A DNA stretch of 64,000 nucleotides, from the IMG/VR virus record IMGVR_UViG_3300036985_002432, positions 28,213-92,212 of that record; one strand, given 5' to 3'. The notes under the pieces are model-generated. The model saw only the letters and a program-made list of their open reading frames with translations, did not search any database and was not told the origin of the DNA. This document shows positions 39,701 to 47,930 of the stretch, in pieces. The position numbers were made by a program, and so were the translations under genes. Every line of letters starts with the position of its first letter. The stretch's first letter is position 1. The stretch comes from a virus.

Positions 39701-42700
39701 GATTAGTAAATGGGAAAAGCAAAACTTTAGAACAGCTTATACTCAAGAATATTATAATGCTAAAACAAGGGCCCAAGAACAAATAAAAAGTATTCTTAAT
39801 AAGCCAGGTGCTAAGAAAACTGAAGTAGCACAAAAACTTGCTGATTTATATACTGATAGATCTCAATTAGTAAATCAAATTACTGATAAGAATGGTCAAG
39901 CAAATGGACTACAAGTTGCACCTGAAACATTAAAAAGACTTAAAAAAATAGAAGAAGATATTGTAGGTTTAGAAGAAAAGTATGATAAATATACAGGTTT
40001 AACAAAAGCTGAGTCTTCTTTATTACAGTCATATAAAAATAAATTAAAAAATGATATTGCATTAACTCAAGAAGAATCTGATGAATATAATACATTATTT
40101 AATACTGTAAATGAAATGGGACTTGGTGCCCTTGAACAAGAACAACTAAGTACACAATACAAAATATTAGGTGCATTAAATTCTAAAGAACCAACTGAAT
40201 ACTATATTGAAGCTATCAATTATGTATTAAGAGGTTTAGACATGGATGAGATTACTATAGATAATGCAGATGACTGGATTAATTCACCTAAACTTATTGA
40301 GGCTATGGGTAAAAGTGAAGACTTTAGAAATTGGTTTTTACTTAATCATTATGAAAAAGAATCTTGGGATTCAGCATACAAAACTAAAAGCCCTAAACTA
40401 TTTAGAACTGCAGTATGGACAGTATCAAAGCCTAATGACGATGCTAGTTATAAAACTACAACTCTTATAAATCCTATAACAGGAAAAGAGATGGTAATTA
40501 AAGGTGTTCCGGGATCAAAGTATATCTATAATAATGTTAAGAAAGAATATAAAACTGGATATAATCCTGTTACAGATACTGTAGATTTAATAGTAGGTAA
40601 ACACATTACTAATATAAGTAAAAATGATTTTCTACCAAGAGACTATAATCCTAGAGAAGCAGATAGTGCAGTTGATAATAAATATATAAACCAAGAGTAT
40701 GTAGCAATGAAAAATGCTAATACACCTGAATTTCAATTAGTAGATTCTATTACTAAGTTAATTCTTAGTGGACAAAAAGATTTTTTAAAAGGTGGTAAAT
40801 TATATTTAGATTATCCTAGAATGTATCATAGATCTAATCTTGAATTGATACAAGCTGGAAAAGTAGGAGAAAAATTTAATATTGTAAAAGAAGCTGCCTT
40901 AAGATTAGTTGATAAAACTAAAAGACCTGATGCTCAAGCACAAGGATTTAACTTTGATGTAGATCAAATATTAGTTACAACAGATTTATCCGGTGAACCA
41001 ATATCTAGAATTCCTATTGATGGTTTATCTAACCTTGATAAAAAAGATGTATCACTTGATTTCTTAAGAGCTTTTGAAGATTACCTAGCTTCAGGTAATG
41101 AGCAAACTGCTAAAAATGAATTGCTTCCTTTATTTCAAACTATATCTGATGTTATTAATGATCCAGATAATGCTAATAAAGATATTAAATTAGCTAGTAG
41201 ACAAGTTAAAAAAGCAACAGGTTTACTTTCATTAGTAAAAACTAATAGTGCTAGTAAAAGAGGTAAAGCATTTGATTATCTTTTAGATAAAATATTCTAC
41301 GGTAAAAAGAATAATCAATACATGGATGAACATGTCATGGTAACTAAAATTACTAATATGATAATGAGTGCATCTAGTAGATCTATTATTGGTATGGATA
41401 TGGTTTCTGCAGCTAAACAAAGATTTGGACAAAAATGGCAAAATATAATTGAAGGTGCTGGAGGTGATTCAGTTACTTATAAATCATTAGCATTAGGAAA
41501 AGCAAAATCATTAAAAACTATATATGAGTTAATGTCTGGTGGAGTATATAGTGTGGGCCCTAAAAGTTTAAATATTCAGATGATGGAATATTTTGATCCT
41601 ATTACAGGTAAAACTGATAAAGATTTTAGTAAATCTGCATCAAGAACTTTTACAAAAGATATGCTTGACATGACTTTTATGTATGACATAAGAAGAATGG
41701 CAGAACTTGAAGGTGGTTTAGCTTTGTATGAAGGTATGATGCATAACAAATGGATTGATCAAACTCAACCTGATGGTTCTGTAAAAAAAATACTTTATGC
41801 TACAGCATTTGAATTAGATGATAATAATATTATTAAGTTAAAAGATGGTATAAATCCTGAATGGGGGTTACATGCAATTAAGCATGAGTTTGCAGCAGGA
41901 GATACTCTAGCATCTATTGCTAAAAAATATAATACTACAGTAGAAGAATTAAAAGCTAAAAATAAAATTATTAATGAATCTAAGTTAACAGAAGGAGATA
42001 CTATTCAAATTTCTAATAGTGTTTTATTTAATGATTTTAGATTAAAAATACAAGATAGAGGTTATAAATTAAATGGTTTAATAGATGACTTTAACTCACC
42101 ACAAGCTGGTCAGTATTTAGGATGGAAATTTTTTACTTTTTATAAAAACTTTGCTGGAGGTTTTCTACTTAATAGATTCCAAATGGATATGTCAAAAGGA
42201 AACATAGGAGGAGCTGTTTATAACTTTGGAAGTAACACTTTAACTAAAGGTTATTATATATCTGCTTATCAAGGTATGTTAAAAATGATTAAAAACTTAC
42301 ATAAAGGTTGGCCATTACTTACTAAAGAAGAAAAAATGGGTATGGCTAAAACATTAATGGAAGGTGCACTTATTGCTCTATCTGCTATAGCAATCTATTT
42401 TATATTTGGTTATGACCCAGATGATGAAGAAAGATTTAAAAAATTAAAACAACGGGAACTTGACTATGGTTATGCGGGAGTAATGTCTAATCATTTATTA
42501 TATCAAGTAATGGCTGTTAAATCTGAGAATGAGGCTTTCTTTCCAGTTCTTGGTATTGATGATATGTTATCTTTAGTACAAAATACATCAATAGCTTTTG
42601 GACATGTTAAAAATTTATATAAAATAGGTGCAGATTTAGGTAACATGATGATAGGTGATGATGCTGCTAGATATAAATCAGATGTTGGACCATATCCATG

Positions 42701-42839
42701 GCAAATGAAAAATGAAGATGGCACATTTGATTACAAATTATGGAATCATATTGGAGCTATATGGGGTGTTAAAGGTAAAAACTATGATCCAATAACAGCT
42801 ATTAAGTCTAAAGAGACTGCAGAAAATTTAGGAATGTAA
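36771..42839 (+). CDS. Giant virion protein with HExxH zincin site and LysM repeat
   Basis: A 2,022-aa protein, third of the giant cluster, with its ATG overlapping the previous stop. HEYGH at 256-260 follows a predicted strand (PDSVLHEYGH), with FKEECLVTALARD about 50 residues later offering the third ligand: a gluzincin-like metallopeptidase. The middle is long, helical and charged. A LysM-type repeat lies near 1704-1752 (AAGDTLASIAKKYNTTVEEL, then EGDTIQISN), suggesting peptidoglycan contact. A single hydrophobic helix is near 1863-1881 (LIALSAIAIYFIFGY). Together these fit a packaged protein that crosses the cell wall during genome delivery; it may also hold part of the RNA polymerase machinery, which I cannot show. 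Confidence 0.65.
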   Translation: MARCIITSSPQFKSLEKVYGTKLAQSFIINYSIDVMKVAADEDYYYPSKIEIRDWLTATRSKIINNVTTALRVNPYLNEHAIKSLLKGVIHQLDGKQYITRGTSNYGSTVETAAAYNLIFKPNLDLLTGLAKRFPNIFEITDRTDNLYTKEVIINPINDRDEAYAVEDRASTIESFMNSYPEARKTLENERILEVADKLAQKLQQATGVPYEFIKPEDAYEILLDTKTPYDSQAAFYFNNKIYFVGDYLTPDSVLHEYGHPLIKTLSISNRPLFDNLYRQLEADTTGAAIIAEVKAKYPELFNAENDSENDRFKEECLVTALARDAESKVDKLIETESGFRKFMTNLIYAIKQVLKSIVKKVNLKTLSSSTTLKQLSDMIVSEDFVVDKIVFDESDFAEFKKEIDTINQQFSKVTPETLTKTVNDFYNRILVIAEAVKKSPNVLKQELKGKDGTKIFNYIKGYMRRTGAVTANINNIEVEDVINASVDMNLKFRNQSLALYNSINEINMFTENVDNILDSFNNLENYTANDVIPKINYYSNILSANSDLVQSIKKTIGLSKNNEFIKILNGISHTIGESQDKIKALQKRFIVEFYGEETEGMNQSVEERFKANVTQFLKTEQIDDATIEAFINKIITNPDGLVFSIEEVGVPVSKGVGREIVDSVREYYLKRLGESNLTSYLSGEKKDVNYFGSMFAPYMYMNDPIIAGGARSLNNALAGVQRANLKQKDQNANILVPKLKAVNYTGNNVSAVANKILFTDKIGYKNSKTGEFEEKEVLAWHQLHKNYRYDRNKLQFEYEQALEKNDPIAIKEAFQAAEKFQEDYMYREFKKEVYDVKKMWTQSNEVIHPETKQAFIVDAETSFEAQREMQAQRENLNALSASDTDELADMQKMTQYTIANMEYKKLYDVRNPDGTLKTGKELEKVLVRKKYRTESGKFYESFVDQDRIQKDFDNYISRLASVGITLEDTPDEFDEEISKWEKQNFRTAYTQEYYNAKTRAQEQIKSILNKPGAKKTEVAQKLADLYTDRSQLVNQITDKNGQANGLQVAPETLKRLKKIEEDIVGLEEKYDKYTGLTKAESSLLQSYKNKLKNDIALTQEESDEYNTLFNTVNEMGLGALEQEQLSTQYKILGALNSKEPTEYYIEAINYVLRGLDMDEITIDNADDWINSPKLIEAMGKSEDFRNWFLLNHYEKESWDSAYKTKSPKLFRTAVWTVSKPNDDASYKTTTLINPITGKEMVIKGVPGSKYIYNNVKKEYKTGYNPVTDTVDLIVGKHITNISKNDFLPRDYNPREADSAVDNKYINQEYVAMKNANTPEFQLVDSITKLILSGQKDFLKGGKLYLDYPRMYHRSNLELIQAGKVGEKFNIVKEAALRLVDKTKRPDAQAQGFNFDVDQILVTTDLSGEPISRIPIDGLSNLDKKDVSLDFLRAFEDYLASGNEQTAKNELLPLFQTISDVINDPDNANKDIKLASRQVKKATGLLSLVKTNSASKRGKAFDYLLDKIFYGKKNNQYMDEHVMVTKITNMIMSASSRSIIGMDMVSAAKQRFGQKWQNIIEGAGGDSVTYKSLALGKAKSLKTIYELMSGGVYSVGPKSLNIQMMEYFDPITGKTDKDFSKSASRTFTKDMLDMTFMYDIRRMAELEGGLALYEGMMHNKWIDQTQPDGSVKKILYATAFELDDNNIIKLKDGINPEWGLHAIKHEFAAGDTLASIAKKYNTTVEELKAKNKIINESKLTEGDTIQISNSVLFNDFRLKIQDRGYKLNGLIDDFNSPQAGQYLGWKFFTFYKNFAGGFLLNRFQMDMSKGNIGGAVYNFGSNTLTKGYYISAYQGMLKMIKNLHKGWPLLTKEEKMGMAKTLMEGALIALSAIAIYFIFGYDPDDEERFKKLKQRELDYGYAGVMSNHLLYQVMAVKSENEAFFPVLGIDDMLSLVQNTSIAFGHVKNLYKIGADLGNMMIGDDAARYKSDVGPYPWQMKNEDGTFDYKLWNHIGAIWGVKGKNYDPITAIKSKETAENLGM

Positions 42840-42858
42840 TACAATAAATTAAATAATC

Positions 42859-42999
42859 ATGGCAAAGGCTACGTCAGCAACAACAAAAACCTACAGTAGA
42901 CCAAAGGTATCAAGACCGGGTATACATGGTAAGTCTAAAAGTTCTAAGTTAAAAAGCTCTAAGAACTATAAAAAGGCATACGGAAGACAGGGTAGATAA
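42859..42999 (+). CDS. Small very basic protein (46 aa)
   Basis: ATG at 42859 lies 19 bases after the last giant gene and the frame ends TAA at 42999. The product (MAKATSATTKTYSRPKVSRP...) is about one third Lys/Arg with many Ser, ends KKAYGRQGR, and has no hydrophobic core. It is the last gene before a strong hairpin at the strand switch. A nucleic-acid-binding or DNA-condensing virion peptide would fit its charge. Support for coding: position, TAA usage like its neighbours, and amino-acid composition unlike the surrounding AT-rich noise. Confidence 0.7.
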   Translation: MAKATSATTKTYSRPKVSRPGIHGKSKSSKLKSSKNYKKAYGRQGR

Positions 43000-43005
43000 A
43001 AAAAA

Positions 43006-43031
43006 GGGGACTCACAATTAAGTGAATCCCC
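43006..43031. terminator. Bidirectional terminator at the strand switch
   Basis: A ten-base stem, GGGGACTCAC (43006-43015) and GTGAATCCCC (43022-43031), with one mismatch and a 6-base loop. On the plus strand TATTTTATTTTAT follows; on the minus strand a run of eight T follows. It therefore can end both the plus-strand virion transcript and the minus-strand transcript. Confidence 0.85.
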
Positions 43032-43035
43032 TATT

Positions 43036-43212
43036 TTATTTTATAAACTTTTTTAGTTTACTTAAATTTTTTTCATTTAAGCCTGATAAATCTGTTAAGT
43101 TTACTTTAAACAATCCAGATTCCTTTTTCTTATCTTTTGTTACTAATACATAGTTAGTATCATCACATAAGTAAGTAGCATACACTATTTCTCCTTGATA
43201 ATCTACTTTCAT
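43036..43212 (-). CDS. Small hypothetical protein (58 aa)
   Basis: Reads from ATG at 43212 to TAA at 43036. The product starts MKVDYQGEIVYATYLCDDTNYV and ends KNLSKLKKFIK: a short beta-rich N-terminus and a basic helical end. Its ATG overlaps the TGA of the upstream 53-aa gene (ATGA), which supports translation of both. It ends 5 bases from the bidirectional terminator. Function not recognised. Confidence 0.6.
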   Translation of the reverse strand: MKVDYQGEIVYATYLCDDTNYVLVTKDKKKESGLFKVNLTDLSGLNEKNLSKLKKFIK

Positions 43213-43370
43213 TTTTGTTGCATTACAAAGTTAATAGCTGCTTGTAACTGTGCTACATCATCTATTTGACATGTCACATCCCCTTCTTCAGATTGAATAG
43301 TGATAGAAAGAGTACCTTCATCATTTGTTAATGATAAATTTGAATCTTCTGTGCTAATTGTTATTGTCAT
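43209..43370 (-). CDS. Small acidic hypothetical protein (53 aa)
   Basis: Reads from ATG at 43370 to TGA at 43209, with a 4-base ATGA overlap with the next gene. The product (MTITISTEDSNLSLTNDEGT...) is acidic, predicted beta then a C-terminal helix (VAQLQAAINFVMQQK). A TATATTTG promoter box lies 17 bases upstream, after the terminator of the preceding operon, so this pair forms its own transcription unit. One of the few genes here ending in TGA. Function unknown. Confidence 0.6.
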   Translation of the reverse strand: MTITISTEDSNLSLTNDEGTLSITIQSEEGDVTCQIDDVAQLQAAINFVMQQK

Positions 43371-43387
43371 AATATATTATTTAATTA

Positions 43388-43395
43388 CAAATATA
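43388..43395 (-). promoter_or_regulatory. TATATTTG promoter -7 box
   Basis: On the minus strand the sequence reads TATATTTGTAATTAA, matching the Bacteroidota TAnnTTTG -7 element, 17 bases before the ATG at 43370 and directly after the T run of a terminator. The location between a terminator and a gene pair makes promoter function likely. No clear -33 element was identified. Confidence 0.6.
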
Positions 43396-43400
43396 AAAAA

Positions 43401-43428
43401 AAAGGAGACAACCTAAGTCATCTCCTTT
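43401..43428 (-). terminator. Intrinsic terminator after the 475-aa gene
   Basis: AAAGGAGA (43401-43408) and TCTCCTTT (43421-43428) form an 8-bp stem with a 12-base loop. On the minus strand a run of nine T follows. It ends the operon that carries the DNA polymerase and the 475-aa gene. Confidence 0.85.
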
Positions 43429-43474
43429 AATTGATTATTTATTTATTTAACCTGTGGTCTAACCACAAGTATTT

Positions 43475-44902
43475 TTACAGAAAATAACCATCTGTAGTAG
43501 GTTGTTCATCATCATCAAGATTTAAATCAAAGTCATTACTAGGAGTTATTTCCATTTTGGAAACATCAAATAAAGCTTCTTCTTCAATTATTTCTTGATT
43601 AATCTCTGCTTCAATTATTAAAAATTCTTCAGGAGTTGGTGTTAAAGTTGTTTGATCTACTATAGGAGCTTCAAATGTATTACCAACTGGATCAGTATAA
43701 TGAATTACTTCATCAATAGGAACATTTTTTACTTCATTTTCTGTAACTTCAATACCAGATATTCCATAGATTAACTTTTCTTGAAAAGATTGAATCAATA
43801 CTTCTTCTATTGCAATATTACGATCAAGCACTTCTTCAAGTTCACCTTCAATGTCAGCTACTCTTTCTAAATACTCTTGATCAGATTCTACATGAATAAC
43901 AATATCTTCAGGTGCTTTAACACCTGCAAATTGAGCCATAGCAAAAGTATCTGCTTCAAGTTCAAGTTTAAGTTCAACTTCTCTAGCATTCATAAAAGTA
44001 GTTTCAGCTAATTCTAGTTCAGCTGCTAACTCTTTTGTTACATTTGCATCATATCTAATATCTTCATCCATTTGATCTGCTTCCATATCAGCTAATTGAT
44101 GCAATAGATTAGTTTGATTATCCGGTTGACCATAGTTTAATGCTAAGGGATCTTGAATAAACAAATCTTCAAGTGTTTGAAAATTCTCTAAATCAAATTC
44201 CATGCTTAAGAACCAGTGCAACTTTCTTTGATCTTCCATCCAATTTTTTGGGTGAGATTTCTTAAGTGCTAAAGTAACATGATTATAGAAACTCCACAAT
44301 GAATTTACATCACCATTATAAAAGAATGATGGCTTATCCATTTGTTGTTTTACTAAACTCATTTGTTCAGTAGTAAGAATTTCATACTCAGCAAACAATA
44401 CTCCTAGTAATTCAGCTTGTCTTTTAGTATCAATAATAACTTCTTTCATGATATTCTTGTCAGTTACAAGTCTATCATAATATACCTGAGCATTTGATAT
44501 CTGATCAGCAATTGTTTTTTGAGCTTCTATATCTGCTGTCCCTGTATGCTTTCTTCCCCATGAACCCATGTCACCACAGATCATACCGTTTAAACATACA
44601 AATACATATCCTCCAATAGCACATTTAAAACGTACTTGTTTATTATAACTGTTTGACCAAGCAAACATCATCCCTATTTCTTCATCCCCATCATAATTTA
44701 AATAATAGGTTCCTTGTGCTATATTTCCATCTGCAGTGCATCTAAAAGATTCACTCTTAACATTAAACCCAAACTGTGTAAGTTGGGCTAATGTATAATC
44801 CATAACTGATTCATGTGATATTACTGTATATGAGTCTTCAAATACAGGTAACGGAACACTACATAGATATTCTCTTGTAGCTTCTTTAATTCTTACTGCC
44901 AT
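43475..44902 (-). CDS. Conserved phage protein, DUF932-like, acidic C-terminal tail
   Basis: A 475-aa protein. Residues 85-125 (FAWSNSYNKQVRFKCAIGGY, then LNGMICGDMGSWGRKHTG) resemble the conserved core of DUF932 phage/plasmid proteins, where a beta segment precedes a cysteine and an asparagine-glycine pair. The second half is strongly acidic and helical, ending NLDDDEQPTTDGYFL, a tail reminiscent of SSB tips and shared in style with the 397-aa protein (DESTDYFAL). The ATG overlaps the stop of the DNA polymerase gene (TAATG), so the two are co-translated, which hints at a replication-linked role. Exact function unknown. Confidence 0.55.
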   Translation of the reverse strand: MAVRIKEATREYLCSVPLPVFEDSYTVISHESVMDYTLAQLTQFGFNVKSESFRCTADGNIAQGTYYLNYDGDEEIGMMFAWSNSYNKQVRFKCAIGGYVFVCLNGMICGDMGSWGRKHTGTADIEAQKTIADQISNAQVYYDRLVTDKNIMKEVIIDTKRQAELLGVLFAEYEILTTEQMSLVKQQMDKPSFFYNGDVNSLWSFYNHVTLALKKSHPKNWMEDQRKLHWFLSMEFDLENFQTLEDLFIQDPLALNYGQPDNQTNLLHQLADMEADQMDEDIRYDANVTKELAAELELAETTFMNAREVELKLELEADTFAMAQFAGVKAPEDIVIHVESDQEYLERVADIEGELEEVLDRNIAIEEVLIQSFQEKLIYGISGIEVTENEVKNVPIDEVIHYTDPVGNTFEAPIVDQTTLTPTPEEFLIIEAEINQEIIEEEALFDVSKMEITPSNDFDLNLDDDEQPTTDGYFL

Positions 44903-46896
44903 TAAAATAATTTTAATTGGTTAATTCTTGGTTGTAGACTATTGATTTCTTTCTCAATCTTCTCTAAATAGTAATCATAATTAATTTCATACTCTGAAAA
45001 TGGTAACTCAACATAATTAATAAATGTATTCTGTAACCACTTGCCTGCTTCTACTTGTATTTCCCGGTTATCTAAAGTGTTCTTTTTAATAATCTTAGAA
45101 CCCTTTTTAGACATATAATATCTTATTGTGTGTTGTAATGGTGTTATAGTATGTACACCATCTGTAATTGTTTCTTCATTGAATCCCCAATCACCTTTAA
45201 TTTTCTTACCACCACAAAAATCAAATATATTAGATTGACTCATAATATATTCTTGTGGGTCTTTATCATGTACAAAATAATTATACACGGCTTTAGGTAC
45301 TACTAAGAAACTTTTGTTTTTATGTAATGCTAGATTATGAAACTCAAATCTACCTTTACACTTTGTTGCACTATATTCATATACATCCGTGGATATTTTT
45401 TTGAATACATAATGCGGATTCTCTGCTTTAATACTTAATACAGTATCATAATTAACTTGCTTTGGTGAACTAACTGCAATATAGTTATTTACATCACCTA
45501 GTATAATCTTACTATAGGCATCATGCTCTAGTTGAAGATTAGTAATCTTTTCCCATTGAGCACATATCTCCATATACTTATCTTGATACTTTCTTGGTAT
45601 AATAGTTTCAAGACCATCAGTATTCTGCATTAATGGTATAGCTTCCGGAATTGCTTCCATAAGCATTTCATATAGCATAGCCAAAGATAACTGACCATTA
45701 ATAGTAATTCTCATAGTAAATTCTGGATCATATAGAAAACAGTTTTTATCATTACTTAATCCATAAGTTGAATTAAGAATAATCTTATATACATAATTTC
45801 TAATATCCTTTTTACTAATCTTTCTTCTTTCATTAAAGAACCATTCATACTGGTCACAGAATTCTTTTTTAGGAAGATGAGCTGGGGCCCATTTATTTCT
45901 AATAGCTAAGTTAGGATAATATGAAACAACATCACTAGACATTATTACCATTTCATCATCTGACTCATATACGCATTTAGTTCTTGCACCATGAATACCG
46001 CCAAGACCAAAATCAGTCTTAACTCCTCTATATTGCACAGAATACTTAAAGGCATTTTTAGTTTCATCCGGATATACAATTGCTTCATTGAATTTCTCTA
46101 ATAGTTTTTGAAATGGTGCAGTAGTAAATGATATATAATCAAGTATAATATCCTTTACTATAATTTGATCTCTAATAGTTCTTAGTTGTCTTAATTCATA
46201 TTTTTTAATACCAGTTTTTTCACTCAAGAAATGCATGAATAATTCTTTAGAAATTCTTGGTTCAGAAGCACTGAATAAGTTAATTCCATACTCATCTGTC
46301 AAAGTCTTTCTTAAAGCTATCTGATCCTTGCTTAACTGCATTATTTTTTTAGTAGAAAGCACATCATTAAGACAATAAGATATAATCTCATCAACTTCTT
46401 CTTGTGTAGTGATTGCTTTACTATGATGAATAGGCATATCTTTGATATTGGCCCAATCCATACTATACTGTATCCACTTTAATGAACTTCTCTTAGCAGG
46501 ATTATCCCAGTGATTTAGTTTAAATACATCTACCTGGCGGATCTGCATTGTTCTATCACTAAATTCTAGAAACTCTCCTGTATTTTGTACTTCAATAATA
46601 TTTTGTGCTTTACCATATATCCATTCTGCAATATCACCTCCAAACATTTCACGGAGTTGATCTGCATTTCTAAGTATATATTCAGTAATTTGACCATCAA
46701 AGCCTAAACCATTAAATGACACATGCCATTCATCTAGTTGTATATTGTGTTCTAAAAAATCTAGAAAGTCTTCTAAATCATTTTGCATAGTTGAGATTAC
46801 AAATACTCTTGTATCATCTGATTTTACATCCTGAAACACGCCTAGGAAACAATTGGATAATGTTTCATAGTCCATGACGTAGTGGGTTCTATTCAT
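44902..46896 (-). CDS. Family B DNA polymerase
   Basis: At 664 aa it is compact for the family. The 3'-5' exonuclease shows D9-x-E11 (MDYETL), SFNGLGFD at 60-67 and YCLNDV at 174-179. The polymerase shows motif A SDVVSYYP (D322), motif B KIILNSTYG (K371, N375, Y378) and motif C QNTDGLE (D427), where the usual DTDS is NTDG. A GGIHGA segment near 299-304 fits the link between the two domains. No terminal-protein-priming insertions were recognised; a DnaB-type helicase and primase nearby suggest conventional priming. The transcript probably starts between the hairpin at 46944-46961 and the ATG, where TATATTTTAATTAAA occurs (46928-46942, minus strand). Confidence 0.92.
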   Translation of the reverse strand: MNRTHYVMDYETLSNCFLGVFQDVKSDDTRVFVISTMQNDLEDFLDFLEHNIQLDEWHVSFNGLGFDGQITEYILRNADQLREMFGGDIAEWIYGKAQNIIEVQNTGEFLEFSDRTMQIRQVDVFKLNHWDNPAKRSSLKWIQYSMDWANIKDMPIHHSKAITTQEEVDEIISYCLNDVLSTKKIMQLSKDQIALRKTLTDEYGINLFSASEPRISKELFMHFLSEKTGIKKYELRQLRTIRDQIIVKDIILDYISFTTAPFQKLLEKFNEAIVYPDETKNAFKYSVQYRGVKTDFGLGGIHGARTKCVYESDDEMVIMSSDVVSYYPNLAIRNKWAPAHLPKKEFCDQYEWFFNERRKISKKDIRNYVYKIILNSTYGLSNDKNCFLYDPEFTMRITINGQLSLAMLYEMLMEAIPEAIPLMQNTDGLETIIPRKYQDKYMEICAQWEKITNLQLEHDAYSKIILGDVNNYIAVSSPKQVNYDTVLSIKAENPHYVFKKISTDVYEYSATKCKGRFEFHNLALHKNKSFLVVPKAVYNYFVHDKDPQEYIMSQSNIFDFCGGKKIKGDWGFNEETITDGVHTITPLQHTIRYYMSKKGSKIIKKNTLDNREIQVEAGKWLQNTFINYVELPFSEYEINYDYYLEKIEKEINSLQPRINQLKLF

Positions 46897-46943
46897 AATA
46901 AATTTATTCAGTTAAGCTGTCTCCCCGTTTAATTAAAATATAA

Positions 46944-46961
46944 AGGGGCTTTTACACCCCT
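46944..46961 (-). terminator. Probable intrinsic terminator upstream of the polymerase gene
   Basis: AGGGG (46944-46948) and CCCCT (46957-46961) pair around an 8-base loop. On the minus strand the stem is followed by TTATATTTTAATT. It separates the 121-aa gene from the polymerase gene. The stem is short but is among the few GC-rich spots in the region. Confidence 0.6.
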
Positions 46962-46967
46962 GTATAT

Positions 46968-47333
46968 TTATTTTGTAGTAAAAGGTGTAATGTCAAACTC
47001 TTCAGAGTTAATACACATTAATTTTATGATATACTTAATAGCATCCATATCTTCAATATAATATTCTTGAAAAGTTTCAATTGACTTCTTCTCTTCTTTA
47101 ATCATTCTACCATTTGGCCTTTTAGTCTTTGTAGGCATTGGATCACCATTGTCATCAAGTTTAGGTAACATATGCATAGCAACTTTAGTTACTTTACTAA
47201 TTACTACAAATACTTTTTGTTCTGGATCCCAAATGCATTCTACATATGGACAGTTTTCACTTATTGGTAAAGTTCTAAAAGTTTGTTGATCATTCCAAGT
47301 AGATTTTACTAGGATCATTGAATCTTTATTCAT
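46968..47333 (-). CDS. Conserved hypothetical protein (121 aa)
   Basis: ATG at 47333 is preferred: an upstream in-frame start at 47438 would overlap the preceding gene by 79 bases and add a basic stretch without conserved character. The product (MNKDSMILVKSTWNDQQTFR...) is beta-rich at first (CPYVECIWDPEQKVFVVISK) and ends with an acidic helical part (YYIEDMDAIKYIIKLMCI). A basic insert lies near 78-95 (KTKRPNGRMIKEEKK). Nothing identifies its function. It is the last gene before a terminator and lies beside replication genes. Confidence 0.65.
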   Translation of the reverse strand: MNKDSMILVKSTWNDQQTFRTLPISENCPYVECIWDPEQKVFVVISKVTKVAMHMLPKLDDNGDPMPTKTKRPNGRMIKEEKKSIETFQEYYIEDMDAIKYIIKLMCINSEEFDITPFTTK

Positions 47334-47359
47334 TCTTTGGTTTTTAATGTTAATACAAA

Positions 47360-47926
47360 TTAATCTAAAATTTTTGTTATTTGCAAATCTTGCACCTTTT
47401 GATATAGTATTTCTTTTTCTAGATCTGGTTTGCTGCACAATTCTCCTACCTCTTTTAATAAACTTTCTTCACATTGCAATAGCTCAGAATATATAGCAAA
47501 ATAATCACTTGGAAACAAGTAACTATTTATATATACATGGTTAGCTGGATTGTTCTGAAAATAATTTGAAATTTTACGCTTTACATTTGGAGTTAATTTA
47601 CTATACTTACCTTGAATAAGGTTATGCCAATCATCACTTATATCTGAAAAATCAAATGCTACTAGCATTTCATCATCATTAATTTTCATTAAATCAGCTA
47701 ATCTTGAATGCTTTAACAGTATATTTTTTTCAAAATTTATATACTGTGCATCTTCTCTTGACTTGTATATTGTAATCAACTTTACATCCTCGGGAGTATA
47801 ATAGCCATCCCAACCTAAATAGGTTTGAATTGGAGTTACACTACTACCTTTTTTGATATCTAAGAGTGGATATAAAAATATCTTAGACTTTTGAAAATAT
47901 TGCCCATAAAGCGCATTAATTGCCAT
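47360..47926 (-). CDS. Conserved hypothetical protein (188 aa)
   Basis: Starts MAINALYGQYFQKSKIFLYP. It mixes beta segments with aromatic-rich helices (YFQNNPANHVYINSYLFPSDYF) and ends with a Glu/Leu-rich helix that may form a coiled coil. No catalytic motif recognised. It lies 4 bases downstream of the RecB-like nuclease gene, so it is co-expressed with it and may be an accessory replication or recombination protein; that is only context. Confidence 0.65.
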   Translation of the reverse strand: MAINALYGQYFQKSKIFLYPLLDIKKGSSVTPIQTYLGWDGYYTPEDVKLITIYKSREDAQYINFEKNILLKHSRLADLMKINDDEMLVAFDFSDISDDWHNLIQGKYSKLTPNVKRKISNYFQNNPANHVYINSYLFPSDYFAIYSELLQCEESLLKEVGELCSKPDLEKEILYQKVQDLQITKILD

Positions 47927-47930
47927 AAAC

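Noticed and set aside
1-42999. Stop-codon reassignment, known from some crAss-like phages
   Set aside because: All late genes are open in the standard code and end in TAA; no suppressor tRNA was seen. Avoidance of TAG and TGA in the late block is only a hint of ancestry, not of recoding here.
45222-45229. TATATTTG on the minus strand within the DNA polymerase gene
   Set aside because: It lies deep inside the coding sequence with no gene start close downstream and lacks the following TA seen at the other boxes; chance matches are expected in such AT-rich DNA.
47333-47438. Upstream start for the 121-aa gene
   Set aside because: It would overlap the preceding gene by 79 bases with a basic extension unlike the rest; ATG at 47333 gives the normal small spacing.
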